This document shows positions 52,073 through 61,313 of a DNA stretch of 64,000 nucleotides, piece by piece; the stretch's first letter is position 1, and every line of letters starts with the position of its first letter. This DNA comes from Maribrevibacterium harenarium. Lineage in GTDB: Bacteria; Pseudomonadota; Gammaproteobacteria; Pseudomonadales; Marinomonadaceae. The translations under genes and the position numbers were made by a program. The stretch covers positions 46,647-110,646 of the forward strand of contig NZ_VFRR01000010.1 in NCBI RefSeq assembly GCF_006385675.1, written 5' to 3'. A model generated the notes under the pieces. It made no database searches and was not told the origin of the DNA. It was given only the letters and a program-made list of their open reading frames with translations.

Positions 52073-52089
52073 ACTTACAAAAAGTAAGT
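52073..52089. promoter_or_regulatory. Operator-like dyad between qorB and HxlR genes
   Basis: ACTTAC-AAAAA-GTAAGT is a perfect dyad, followed by a partial repeat ACGTAC-AAAAAG-GTAAGT up to 52107. It lies between divergent starts, immediately upstream of the HxlR-family gene, and is the probable binding site of that regulator. Confidence 0.65.
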
Positions 52090-52107
52090 ACGTACAAAAA
52101 GGTAAGT

Positions 52108-52515
52108 ATGAAAAATAGTGTGCAAACAAATGACAACCTAATGGGCAGCTTTGATCGGGGTAATGTGTTATCGACCAAATGCCCTTCCCGAGAGGTACTA
52201 AAACACGTCACCAGCCGCTGGGGATTACTGGTGTTTTTTGTATTGCGCAATGGGGAGCCCCAACGCTTTAGTGCAATTCGTAAACAAATCGATGGCGTCA
52301 GCGAAAAGATGCTAGCCCAAACCCTGCAGCAGCTGGAAGCGGACGGCTTTGTGGACCGTATCGTTTATCCTGTCGTTCCACCCCATGTGGAATACCAACT
52401 CACCGACTTCGGGATACAGTTTGGTGGGAAGGTATTCGAGTTGGTGGATTGGTTGGAAAGCAATCTTATCGATTTACTTTCCAGTACCCCAAAAGCAGAA
52501 CAAACCAACCATTGA
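52108..52515 (+). CDS. HxlR-family transcriptional regulator
   Basis: A 135-residue winged-helix regulator. KCPSREVLKHVTSRWGLLVF near residue 24 is the HxlR opening, with a Cys of the kind used for redox or quinone/aldehyde sensing. RFSAIRKQIDGVSEKMLAQT is the recognition region, and HVEYQLTDFG is the wing. It resembles YtfH/QorR, which represses the quinone oxidoreductase gene encoded on the other strand; autoregulation through the shared operator is likely. Confidence 0.88.
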   Translation: MKNSVQTNDNLMGSFDRGNVLSTKCPSREVLKHVTSRWGLLVFFVLRNGEPQRFSAIRKQIDGVSEKMLAQTLQQLEADGFVDRIVYPVVPPHVEYQLTDFGIQFGGKVFELVDWLESNLIDLLSSTPKAEQTNH

Positions 52516-52524
52516 GCCAATCCG

Positions 52525-54219
52525 TTATACCGCCAACCAGTTAGGCGGGGTAGCGGAAAATTCACCGCAGCGCAGACTAGCAAGGCAGCTGGCTAACCCT
52601 GCAAAATGTACTTTGCGGCCGCTGAGCCCTGGCCCGTAATGGGCATATTTGCCGGAGTTAGTGAGTACGGTTGCTGCCGAGGTAGGAAACACGGGTTCGC
52701 TGATGGAGCACCAGCAAAGATCCGTATGGAAACGAAAGCCGGCGGCTTCAATAATGGCCACCAGCCCCTCCGCCGTAGCCTGTTGTTTCACCGCTTGTCC
52801 AAGGGTAATGATGCCTTGGGCGAGATTCTGGTTAGTACTTGCCCCCTCTTGAGTAATCAAATGGGCTAGGGTGCGACACTCCTCTAGGGAGAAGTGGGGG
52901 CTACCTAACGCCACGAGGTCGATAGCGGTAGCGCTAGGGTTAAAGTGCTGCCAGGCCTGGAGTAAATCTTCCCAAGTTAATGGCACCGTGACCGCATCGG
53001 TGGCGACCAAATGGCACTCTGGAGTGATGCCTGCCACATGCAACATAGGTGCCCCCGAGGTGGTGCCAAAGGCCGCACATAGGCCTTTGAGGTCATCTTC
53101 ACTGGGGGCAAGGTGATCGACACCGGTAATCAGCGGAATCCGATCAGGGGACAACTGCCCCACTATATACCCCAATAACGGCCAGAAACTATCATCGACT
53201 TGATCAAAGTGAGCTACAGCTATGATCTTGGTGGCTGTACGTGACTGGGGTAGGTACATGCCCGTATAGGGCGCCCGTCCGGTTAGGGCAATACACAGGT
53301 CGAGAAAATCTGGGTGTTTATCGGTTTTGGCCCCCAGTACGCTGTTGGCAAAGATCACCGCATTGGATTCTGACCAGCCGATATTGCTGCCTGTTTTTGG
53401 CCTATCTTCTAGTAGGTATGGGGAGCAAGTGAACGAAGGCATCGCCCCCATATCCACATAAGCTTGCGCTAGTGCCGCAGCCCCGGTGCCAAAAGCACTA
53501 TCCATTTGCTGTTCCCGCCAGTGGGCCATTTCCACAGAAATGGCGTTCATGGTGGTGGGGATCCGCACTTTGGCGCCTAACTCTTTGAACATATTGGCAA
53601 ATACTAGGTTCGCTGGACTGGCGTAGATGCAACCATCAATATGACCTTGGCTCACATCAATGAGCTGATCTGCTTGAGCGTTTTGCGCCATCGCGCACAG
53701 GATGCGCATGGCGATTTGTGCCGCAGGTCCATGCTCGCCTGTTAGCATGGCTTGATCTTGCTCGCTCAACTGCAATGTTGTGCTAGGCGTCGTTGAAAGG
53801 GGCAACGCAGCACCATCAGGTAAGTGCAGTTGCTCAAAGCTGACTTGGACGTGTTCCCCATCCCAGGCACTAAGTTGTTCCCACTCCTGCTGATTCACCT
53901 GTAGCACTGGAATGGTTTTATCAAACAAATTAGCGGCCACGAGGGCTCCTAGAGTTAACACACTCTCTGCTTCTCGGAAAATCAACGCTGCCGGGGCGAT
54001 ACCATTGAGCGCCAATTCCAGCAAAACCCCACTGCCAGAGCAGGAGCCACGGCTAGTGGGCAGCATCAGGATTTTATTAGCTAGGCTTTGGCCGTGTAAT
54101 GGGTGATGAGTATCGTATACGTCACCAGTGTGAGGGTTTACTCCGCCCCAAAAGCTCAAACCTTCGTTGGTGACGATAAGTTTGCCTTGGGTGGCGCCTG
54201 CCAAAATCGAACGTGCCAT
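52525..54219 (-). CDS. Aconitase X, probable cis-3-hydroxy-L-proline dehydratase
   Basis: A 564-residue fused protein. Residues 1-135 are the swivelling domain (VTNEGLSFWGGVNPHTGDVY, RGSCSGSGVLLELALNG); residues about 150-564 are the catalytic AcnX domain (MGAMPSFTCSPYLLEDRPKT, GRAPYTGMYLPQSRTATKII). AcnX enzymes include cis-3-hydroxy-L-proline dehydratase, which forms delta1-pyrroline-2-carboxylate. The neighbouring ornithine-cyclodeaminase-like reductase at 56503 could reduce that product to L-proline, which makes this the best reading. Mevalonate-5-phosphate dehydratase, the other known AcnX activity, is archaeal. The gene converges on the HxlR gene. Confidence 0.85.
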   Translation of the reverse strand: MARSILAGATQGKLIVTNEGLSFWGGVNPHTGDVYDTHHPLHGQSLANKILMLPTSRGSCSGSGVLLELALNGIAPAALIFREAESVLTLGALVAANLFDKTIPVLQVNQQEWEQLSAWDGEHVQVSFEQLHLPDGAALPLSTTPSTTLQLSEQDQAMLTGEHGPAAQIAMRILCAMAQNAQADQLIDVSQGHIDGCIYASPANLVFANMFKELGAKVRIPTTMNAISVEMAHWREQQMDSAFGTGAAALAQAYVDMGAMPSFTCSPYLLEDRPKTGSNIGWSESNAVIFANSVLGAKTDKHPDFLDLCIALTGRAPYTGMYLPQSRTATKIIAVAHFDQVDDSFWPLLGYIVGQLSPDRIPLITGVDHLAPSEDDLKGLCAAFGTTSGAPMLHVAGITPECHLVATDAVTVPLTWEDLLQAWQHFNPSATAIDLVALGSPHFSLEECRTLAHLITQEGASTNQNLAQGIITLGQAVKQQATAEGLVAIIEAAGFRFHTDLCWCSISEPVFPTSAATVLTNSGKYAHYGPGLSGRKVHFAGLASCLASLRCGEFSATPPNWLAV

Positions 54220-54379
54220 TTCGAGTACCTGCTCTACCTATTGAAAATATGTATCCAAAATACGTTGCTCGACGCAGGAGTCAAGGGAGGTCGCAAAGAT
54301 ATGTTACAGACACGGAGGGGGCCCGGCATTATGATCACAGACTCGTTTTTATTTCCTTGTCCCCATATAGGTGAGCTCC

Positions 54380-55546
54380 ATGACGGCAAACGCCACATTT
54401 ACCTTGACGATCCTTTCGTCCCAACACGGCATTGATTTGGGTAATTTTCAATTAAATGGGGCACAGCTAGGTCTACCAGAAGGCGTACCGATAGCTGTTC
54501 GGCAACAATGCTTGGTTGGTGGTAAACAACAGGGTTCGCGCCTATTGACCCTAATGGTCGGCGATAAGGAGATTCGCGTCGTACCAACCCGTGGGATGGC
54601 GATTCTGGACGTGCAACGGGACCAGGTGCGTTTTGGTTGGGACTCCCCAGTGACGGAGGTGGTACATCCTAGTTTTATCAATCAAGAGTCAGCTGGTGGC
54701 CTCGGTTGGCTTGATGGATTTAATGAAATGCTGGTGCGCTGCGGCTATCAATGGGCCGGGCACCCAGGGGAAGATCGAGGCGAGTTTCTCACCTTGCATG
54801 GACGTATCCAAAACACTCCAGCGGATGAGGTGATACTCGAAGTAGACTTGACCCCGCCTTATCAAGTGCGTTTACGTGGTCGAGTGGATGAAAAGCGCTT
54901 TAAATTTACTAATTTTGCCCTGCATACCTGCTTGAGCGCAGCGCCTGATTCCCCATACCTAGAGGTAGAAGACACCCTTTACAATCTTGCCAGCTATGAC
55001 AATACCTACCAGGCGATCTATCACAATAACTTCGGTACCCCGATTCTGCAGCCTGGCGCTCGGCTGCATATCACAGGCAAACAAATAGCTCCATTTAATG
55101 AGTATGCAGGGACGGGTCTCGAGACTTGGATGACCATGCCAGCGCCAACCCAAGATTTTGATGAGATGGTCTTTAATATCGAAGCGTTAGCAGACGAGGA
55201 GGGTACTGCTTATGCCTTGCTAGAAAATGCGGATCAGACCCAAGGCATCGAGGTGGCTTATGCGGTCGATACCTTGCCAGTGCTCACCTTGTGGAAGAAT
55301 GTAGACACCCGAGAACAGGGCTATGTGGTTGGTATTGAACCGGGGACTTCCTATGCCTATAACCGCCGTCACCAGTGGGATTTAGGATTGGTGCCAACGA
55401 TTCCTGCTAAAACGAGTAAGGTCTTTAAAGTCCGCTTTGGGTTATTTACCTCTTCCCAAGAAGTAACTGCGAGTCGGGATAATATCGTTAGGGTTCAGGG
55501 GAATCAGACTCTTTGTGTGAAAACAGAACCAACAGTACAACTGTGA
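54380..55546 (+). CDS. DUF4432 aldose-epimerase-like protein
   Basis: A 388-residue protein with the beta-sandwich features of galactose-mutarotase-like enzymes in the DUF4432 family. LLTLMVGDKEIRVVPTRGMA near residue 56 and FGWDSPVTEVVHPSFINQES near 90 lead to GGLGWLDGFNEMLVRCGYQW. YHNNFGTPIL near 216 holds a His typical of the active-site region. The start is ATG 54380, preceded by AGGTGA; a GTG three codons earlier is less likely. Its substrate may be a sugar or sugar acid; why it sits with the hydroxyproline-type genes is unclear. Confidence 0.8.
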   Translation: MTANATFTLTILSSQHGIDLGNFQLNGAQLGLPEGVPIAVRQQCLVGGKQQGSRLLTLMVGDKEIRVVPTRGMAILDVQRDQVRFGWDSPVTEVVHPSFINQESAGGLGWLDGFNEMLVRCGYQWAGHPGEDRGEFLTLHGRIQNTPADEVILEVDLTPPYQVRLRGRVDEKRFKFTNFALHTCLSAAPDSPYLEVEDTLYNLASYDNTYQAIYHNNFGTPILQPGARLHITGKQIAPFNEYAGTGLETWMTMPAPTQDFDEMVFNIEALADEEGTAYALLENADQTQGIEVAYAVDTLPVLTLWKNVDTREQGYVVGIEPGTSYAYNRRHQWDLGLVPTIPAKTSKVFKVRFGLFTSSQEVTASRDNIVRVQGNQTLCVKTEPTVQL

Positions 55547-55555
55547 CCGTTTGTG

Positions 55556-56344
55556 CTAACCACCTTGCCGGGTTTGCGCGGGAGACACCCCCATATGCTT
55601 TTTATAAGCGCGAGAGAAGGCCGAAGTGCTGGCAAAACCAAATTCGCTCGCCAGTACCGCCACTGGAATAGACGTATTGAGCAATGCTTCCCTCGCCATT
55701 TGCAGGCGGCAACGTAGTAAATACTTTTGTGGGCTACAGCCGAGTTGTTGCTGACATAGGGCGTAAAAGTGGCTTTCGCTTAGATTGAAATAAGCCGCTA
55801 GCGTCCCATTGCTGATGGTGTCTCCGGGGTGCTGTCGGGCGATATGCTCAAGGGCGCTTACATCGAGTCGTTGTTGCAACGTGGCGCGTAAATTTGGTGC
55901 CCATTCCTTCATCGTCACCAGTTCCCCTAACAGCATGGGGAGTAGCTGCTGGCTGAGACGCTGTTGCTGGGTTGGGGTCGCGTTGGTGAGTCGCTTTGCC
56001 GCGAACTCCAACAGGGGCAACATATCTGCTGCCAGCTTGCCTTGAGGCGGTGTATTTAACAACAGCTCTGCCAAGTTGGTTTGGGTCTGTTCCTCGATCA
56101 GTTGCAAGAGCGGGTCTTGATGATGCAAGTCCACCACGATTAGAGCACAGTCTTCATTTTTGCCTGAAAAGCCGTGGGGCATTCCTTGTGGAGAAATGGC
56201 GAAATTGCCCCGAATCAAACGCACCCCCGTTGTTGGTAGTTCACAGTCCATTTGCCCTTGCCAACCAAATAATAGCTGGCCGTACTCATGGCAATGGGTG
56301 CCTTGAGCGGTCGCTATGACGGTGTGACGAATACAACTGGGCAT
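55556..56344 (-). CDS. AraC-family transcriptional regulator
   Basis: A 262-residue regulator. The N-terminal half is a cupin-like sensing domain (THCHEYGQLLFGWQGQMDCE). The C-terminal third has the two AraC helix-turn-helix motifs: LAAYFNLSESHFYALCQQQL near residue 182 and VAVLASEFGFASTSAFSRAY near 232. It is divergent from the reductase gene at 56503 and convergent with the DUF4432 gene, and probably controls this cluster. Confidence 0.9.
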   Translation of the reverse strand: MPSCIRHTVIATAQGTHCHEYGQLLFGWQGQMDCELPTTGVRLIRGNFAISPQGMPHGFSGKNEDCALIVVDLHHQDPLLQLIEEQTQTNLAELLLNTPPQGKLAADMLPLLEFAAKRLTNATPTQQQRLSQQLLPMLLGELVTMKEWAPNLRATLQQRLDVSALEHIARQHPGDTISNGTLAAYFNLSESHFYALCQQQLGCSPQKYLLRCRLQMAREALLNTSIPVAVLASEFGFASTSAFSRAYKKHMGVSPAQTRQGG

Positions 56345-56502
56345 AAATGATCCTGACGCGGTAACGGTATGATCCAGTGGAACGGGTGTTATTCCCTCAT
56401 GCTAAAACAAGTCCAGAGTTTTGGCGAACAGAATCAGAGTTTTGATCAACTCCAATAGTGAAAGGGTTGCTACTATGGAGGCAACCAGTGCGAGGAGTCT
56501 TT

Positions 56503-57462
56503 ATGTATATCAGTGCCGAACAATTACAAACCTTTCTACCATGGCCCCAATTAGTGGAGGCATTGCGGGATATTTTTATTGCCGATGTGATCGCCCCAGT
56601 ACGTCATCATCATTTTATCGATGTTCCTAATGAGCCACAGGCCACTTTGCTATTAATGCCCGCTTGGATTGAGGGTAAATACCTTGGAGTGAAACAAGTC
56701 AGTGTATTTCCTGGCAATAACGCCAAGGGCAAACCAGGGCTAACGAGTTTGTACACCCTAAGCAGTGGCGCCAGCGGCGAGACCTTGGCACAAATGGATG
56801 GCAATGTCTTGACCGGGCTACGTACTGCGGCGGCTTCTGCTTTGGCATCCAGCTATTTATCCCGTCCGGATAGCCGTACTATGCTGATGGTCGGGGCCGG
56901 TCGTATGGGGCGTAACTTGATCCCAGCCCATTGCAGTGTGCGCCCCATTGAAACCATTTACGTGTGGGATCGTAGCGCCCAGAACTGCGCCAGCTTAGTG
57001 GCCGATTTATTGGAACAGGGGATGGATGCCCGTGTGGTTGAGGACACCGATTTAGCTACCGTAGCGGGGCAGGTGGATCTGATCAGTTGTGCCACCATGG
57101 CAACGGAGCCCGTGATTCGCGGTGAATGGCTTGCTCCCGGCACCCATGTGGATTTAGTCGGTAGCTTTACTCCGACCATGCGTGAGGTGGATGATAGTGC
57201 GATGCAGCGTGCGGCGGTGTTTGTGGATACCCGTGCGGGGGCATTGGTGGAGACTGGCGACTTGATCCTGCCGATTCAGTCTGGCGCTTTTAGCCCGGAG
57301 CAGATTCAAGCAGAATTAACCGAGCTTTGTGGCGCGCAACATAGTGGTCGCAACCAGCTAGCTGACCCAGAGCAAGCCATTACCTTGTTTAAATCGGTCG
57401 GTGATTCACGGGAGGATTTGGCGGCCGCTATCCTTGCCTATGAAACAGCCACCGCTGAATAA
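56503..57462 (+). CDS. Ornithine-cyclodeaminase/mu-crystallin family, probable pyrroline-2-carboxylate reductase
   Basis: A 319-residue NAD(P)-dependent imine reductase-type protein. MYISAEQLQTFLPWPQLVEA is the usual N terminus; GLTSLYTLSSGASGETLAQM leads to LTGLRTAAASALASSYLSRP near residue 105. The Rossmann motif MLMVGAGRMGRNLIPAHCSV follows near 126. The start has GAGGAG upstream; the frame open to 56458 is not used. LhpI-type members reduce delta1-pyrroline-2-carboxylate to L-proline, which pairs with the AcnX dehydratase of this cluster. Alanine dehydrogenase or ornithine cyclodeaminase are alternatives. Confidence 0.85.
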   Translation: MYISAEQLQTFLPWPQLVEALRDIFIADVIAPVRHHHFIDVPNEPQATLLLMPAWIEGKYLGVKQVSVFPGNNAKGKPGLTSLYTLSSGASGETLAQMDGNVLTGLRTAAASALASSYLSRPDSRTMLMVGAGRMGRNLIPAHCSVRPIETIYVWDRSAQNCASLVADLLEQGMDARVVEDTDLATVAGQVDLISCATMATEPVIRGEWLAPGTHVDLVGSFTPTMREVDDSAMQRAAVFVDTRAGALVETGDLILPIQSGAFSPEQIQAELTELCGAQHSGRNQLADPEQAITLFKSVGDSREDLAAAILAYETATAE

Positions 57463-57516
57463 CCATTATCCAGAACTGTAACCTAGGCAGATTGCCTGTT
57501 TTGTAGAGACTAGCGT

Positions 57517-58806
57517 ATGTCAGACCAAACCTTAGCGTCACCTTTTGCTGCTTCGATCCATGCAACCAAGCCCAATCTGGCGGTTATCGGCGCCGGTGTG
57601 GTGGGTCTGTGTACGGCGCTCGCGGCACAAAAAGAGGGCTATCATGTCACTCTGTTGGATTCCAATCCACCGGGAAAAGCGGCTTCATTTGGTAATGCTG
57701 GCTACTTAGCCACCGAATTGATGGACCCACTGGGAACGAAAAAAGTGCTGAAAATGGCACCGAAACTTTGGCTTGATCCGAAGGGGCCGGTTTGTCTGCC
57801 GTGGAAGCACTTTACCAAGGCAGCACCCTGGCTACTCAAGTTTGTGGCGGCTTCCAGTGATGAGCGCGCCGAGTATAGCCGCAAGGCATTGCTGTCACTG
57901 AATGCGGAAGCGGTTCCCGCATGGCACAGACTGATGCAAGATGTGGGTGGGGAAGAACACCTGATCTCCGATGGTTATCTATTGGTATGGGAAGACCCGA
58001 GCAAAAAAACCGACGCCCGCGAGCATTTGGCCCAGATGCAGCGTTTCAATATTCCTTGTGAATATGTGGAAGGGGCGCGTTTAGCCGAGCTAGAACCTAC
58101 TTTGGCCAAACGTATTAGCCATGCCTTGTACTATCCCAAAGCGACCCGCGTCAGCGACCCTTTTACGGTTTGTCAGTTGTTGTATCAGGCGTTTCAAGAG
58201 CGGGGTGGGGTATTCATTCAAGAACATGTGATGTCCCTACAGGCTGGCACCCATAATATCGAAGTGCATCTCGCCCGAGATCAACAGGCCTTTGGACAGG
58301 TGATTATCTGTGGCGGTGCTTGGAGTAAACAGCTATTGGAACAGGTCGGTCTCACTGTGCCCCTAGAGGCGGAGCGCGGCTACCATGTGACCTATACGGG
58401 TCAAGAACAACTACTGAACCATGTTATCGGTGCTGCCGAGCGTCGTTTTGTAATGTCGCCGCTGGCATCAGGTTTGCGCTCGGTGGGCATGAGCGAGATT
58501 GGTGGAGTACGGCTCCCGCCGATCCAGAAACGCTTTGCGGTACTTCGGGAGCATACCGCCGCCTTGCTACCGGATGTCACCAAAGATGGCATCCAGGTAG
58601 AAGAATGGATGGGGCATCGCCCGACCTTGCCGGACTCCTTGCCGGTCATTGATCAACATCCAAGCTTCCCCCGTTTGGCATTTGCTTTTGGTCACCAGCA
58701 TTTGGGGTTAACTCACGCCGCGATCACAGCGGAGCTGATGCTGGCGAAAATTCAAAAACAACCGGCTTCTATCTCCCTCCATGCCATGCGAGTTGATCGC
58801 TTCTAG
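57517..58806 (+). CDS. DadA-like FAD-dependent amino acid oxidoreductase
   Basis: A 429-residue FAD enzyme of the glycine/D-amino acid oxidase superfamily. An N-terminal extension of about 18 residues precedes NLAVIGAGVVGLCTALAAQK, the FAD-binding fold. AASFGNAGYLATELMDPLG near residue 48, GYHVTYTGQEQL near 288 and WMGHRPTLPDSLPVID near 367 are family stretches. It is 54 bp after the reductase gene. Probably oxidises a D-amino or imino acid of the same pathway, such as a D-hydroxyproline isomer; not proven. Distinct from the canonical dadA at 28611. Confidence 0.85.
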   Translation: MSDQTLASPFAASIHATKPNLAVIGAGVVGLCTALAAQKEGYHVTLLDSNPPGKAASFGNAGYLATELMDPLGTKKVLKMAPKLWLDPKGPVCLPWKHFTKAAPWLLKFVAASSDERAEYSRKALLSLNAEAVPAWHRLMQDVGGEEHLISDGYLLVWEDPSKKTDAREHLAQMQRFNIPCEYVEGARLAELEPTLAKRISHALYYPKATRVSDPFTVCQLLYQAFQERGGVFIQEHVMSLQAGTHNIEVHLARDQQAFGQVIICGGAWSKQLLEQVGLTVPLEAERGYHVTYTGQEQLLNHVIGAAERRFVMSPLASGLRSVGMSEIGGVRLPPIQKRFAVLREHTAALLPDVTKDGIQVEEWMGHRPTLPDSLPVIDQHPSFPRLAFAFGHQHLGLTHAAITAELMLAKIQKQPASISLHAMRVDRF

Positions 58807-58816
58807 CAGCCATAAA

Positions 58817-58849
58817 AAACGGCTCTACTCATATCGGGTAGAGCCGTTT
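58817..58849. terminator. Terminator between convergent genes
   Basis: AAACGGCTCTAC (58817-58828), nine-base loop, GTAGAGCCGTTT (58838-58849). The T-run is stronger in the leftward direction, so it serves the epimerase gene at 58953-60143 and, less well, the oxidoreductase gene. Confidence 0.85.
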
Positions 58850-58952
58850 GCGCGAGAGAGCAAACCATAAGCCTATTAGTCCGGGTTGTGCCCTGTGTCG
58901 AGATAAAGAAATTACCCTGACCTTGGCTATACGTAACCGTCTGAACTCTGGT

Positions 58953-60143
58953 TTAGCGGTCAGTGATTTTCATGGTATCCATCACGTCCCAACAAGCACC
59001 TAGGGTATGGTAATCCACCTTACCCATGGGGGATTTTTCATTAGTGATCTTTTGTCCTTCCCGGGACACGATGCGATATCAAGCACCGTGTTGGTGGTCG
59101 ATTAGGTGATCCCAGCTGTATTGCCACAAGCGGTTATACCAATCGAGGTAGGCGCTATCCTTTGTAAGCTGGTATAAGCGATGAGCGGCGGCGATGGCTT
59201 CCGCCTGAACCCAGAAGTATTTTTGGGAATCGGCAAATTCCCCGGTGGTCGGGGCAAAGCCATATACCAAACCGCCGAAGTCGTGATCCCAGCCTTTTAC
59301 CACTGCTTGATCAAACAAGCTTTGCGCCCGTTCCTGATACCAAGTATCCGGTGACAGCTGATCCAATTGCAGCAGCAGTTTGGTCCACTCCACTTGGTGG
59401 CCGGGTTGAAACCCCCAAGGTTTAAATAGGTCGTCGGGCTTATCGATATTGTGTTGCCAGTCGGGCTGCCAGTGTTGGTTGTAGTGTTCCCAAATCATGC
59501 CCCCAGCTAGGTCACATAATTCCCCAGCGAAGCGCTTAGCTAGCTGCTGTGCCCGTTCCAGAAACACCGTCTCGCCGGTGGCACGGTAAGCCGCAATGAA
59601 GGCTTCGGTCATGTGCATGTTGGCATTTTGCCCACGATAAGGATCGAGCGTTGCCAGATCGCCTGAGGCTTCATCGGCGTAAGCCTGGAACTCAGCTTGG
59701 TAGAAATGCTGCTCCAGCAAATCAAAGAGTTGTAGCAGTTTGTCGCGGGCGTCGATAAGACCGGCGAGATGGGCATGAGCATACGCCAGTACCACAAAGG
59801 CTTGACCATAGGCCATGGCGGTTTTGTCGTCCGTTGCCCCGGTCATCCAGGCGTAATGGCCAGTCTCTGGGACAAAGTGATGGCTTTCTAAATAAGACAA
59901 ACCGTGTTTTGCCCACTCGGCATAATGGTCACCGTAACCTCGGCGGTAGGCCTCCGCGTAGTTAAAAACAAAACGGCAAGAAGAGACTAAGTGCCGGTTA
60001 TCAGCATCGAAAACAGTACCATCATCGAGAAAGTTCTGGAAAAAGCCACCACTAGGATCTTTGGCAACTGGCTCGTAAAAGTTCAAGATGGCTTGAGTAT
60101 GTTGGCGTAGAAAGTCAGAGGAGAAAAACACCGGTGTTGTCAT
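58953..60143 (-). pseudogene. N-acylglucosamine 2-epimerase-family gene with in-frame TGA
   Basis: The gene reads 354 codons of an AGE-family (alpha/alpha-barrel sugar isomerase/epimerase) protein: RFVFNYAEAYRRGY, HYAWMTGATDDKTAMAYGQA, FQPGHQVEWTKLLL with catalytic-type His, and WVQAEAIAAAHRLY. TGA at 59079-59081 then stops it after DHQHGA. The same frame continues as YRIVSREGQKITNEKSP and GKVDYHTLGACWDVM, ending in TAA at 58953. This tail is a typical AGE-family C terminus, and Trp (TGG) is expected at the stop position. Full length would be 396 codons, normal for the family. A one-base change TGG to TGA or a read error explains it. Substrate could be mannose or N-acylglucosamine. Confidence 0.85.
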
Positions 60144-60155
60144 GGAAAATCCTCG

Positions 60156-61313
60156 TTAGTGTCGACGATTAGGGGGTTCCCCCCGTCCGTTATTGGATGC
60201 TGAGGGGCCGCCGTGCTCGCGACTGGTCGAACTGGGGCCGGAATTGGAAGAGCGACTGCTTTCTCTGGAAGACGCTGAACGCTCGTTGGAAGGAGATGAT
60301 TGACCAGAACCACTTGGATTACCAGTACTGATGGTTTGGTCGCGGTTCTTGTTCGAGCTGCTTGCTCTGCTAGATGTTGGGCTGTCTAGCCGACGCTCAA
60401 AGCGGGCCCGGGGCAGTTGGTTTTGTCCGTTAGCATCCCCTTTATCTATACTGGAATGGCTGGGCACACTACCCATTAGCTCGAACATGGAGGTCGGTGT
60501 ACCCTTACCACCTTTAACCGAAAGGCCATTTTTTTCCGGTCTGTGTTTATCAATATGGATGGTTTCGCTGCGCTCTGGGGTGCGACGCTCAATGACATAT
60601 TTCGTCGCATCTTGTGCAAAGGGAACCCCGTCGTCATGGCGGATAAAACGTACCTGATCTGACTCTCCTCTCAGGGTAAGCGTTTCACCTTCTTGAGCTT
60701 CCAGTACATCCTCAGGTAGTGGTAAACCAGCAACTTGCCATTGTCCCAAAGCGTTGCGGGATACTGGCGCCGAAATTTGCCATTGATCCACCGATGCTGT
60801 TTGTATATCGGTGGCAAACAGGGTGTTGTGATGGAAGTATCCGCTCACTTTTACACCGTCACCAAGGGCTAGCGTCGGCCACTCGCCGGGACGGTTTGGG
60901 TCACTAACGACCTTCACCCCCTGCACCCAGAGTGTATTGTCATTGAGTTGCGATACGGTGCCGATGACCGCATGGTCAACTAAAACTTGCTGGGCGCGCC
61001 ATTGGTAACGGCTGCCTTCTGGGTTTGGTAGGGCTAGTACTTTTACTTGCTGGCCAAGCCGTAGGGCTCTTTCCTCGGTTGGGATGCCATTCATGGTAAT
61101 GTGAGTTTGCCTATTGACTTCGATTTCTAAGCCATTGACCCAGATGCTACCGAATTGGGTCAAGGTGCCAATCACCCCTGTGCCACCGAGACCGCGCTCC
61201 TCATCTGCGCCTAACCATTTGCCGGTGCCACCGATGCCCCTGTCTTCCCCTGCCCAAACAAGAGTGACGAAGGCCGTAGCGGCAATAATCAGTTTAAGCC
61301 AGTTAAGCATCAT
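60156..61313 (-). CDS. DUF5666 exported protein with Ser/Arg-rich tail
   Basis: A 385-residue exported protein. The signal peptide covers LIIAATAFVTLVWAG. Two copies of a GxGGTG element follow (DRGIGGTG and ERGLGGTG), then VIGTLTQFGSIWVNGLEIEV, the standard DUF5666 beginning, and a second related unit near residue 117 (VIGTVSQLNDNTLWVQGVKV). From about residue 270 the chain becomes low-complexity, rich in Ser, Arg, Asn and Gly, and ends PPNRRH. It overlaps the DUF6502 gene by 11 bp and is thus translated with it. Role unknown; cell-surface or periplasmic. Confidence 0.82.
   Translation of the reverse strand: MMLNWLKLIIAATAFVTLVWAGEDRGIGGTGKWLGADEERGLGGTGVIGTLTQFGSIWVNGLEIEVNRQTHITMNGIPTEERALRLGQQVKVLALPNPEGSRYQWRAQQVLVDHAVIGTVSQLNDNTLWVQGVKVVSDPNRPGEWPTLALGDGVKVSGYFHHNTLFATDIQTASVDQWQISAPVSRNALGQWQVAGLPLPEDVLEAQEGETLTLRGESDQVRFIRHDDGVPFAQDATKYVIERRTPERSETIHIDKHRPEKNGLSVKGGKGTPTSMFELMGSVPSHSSIDKGDANGQNQLPRARFERRLDSPTSSRASSSNKNRDQTISTGNPSGSGQSSPSNERSASSRESSRSSNSGPSSTSREHGGPSASNNGRGEPPNRRH

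Noticed and set aside
54251..54263. GTAT-N5-ATAC dyad upstream of the AcnX gene.
   Set aside because: Four-base arms occur often by chance in AT-rich DNA.
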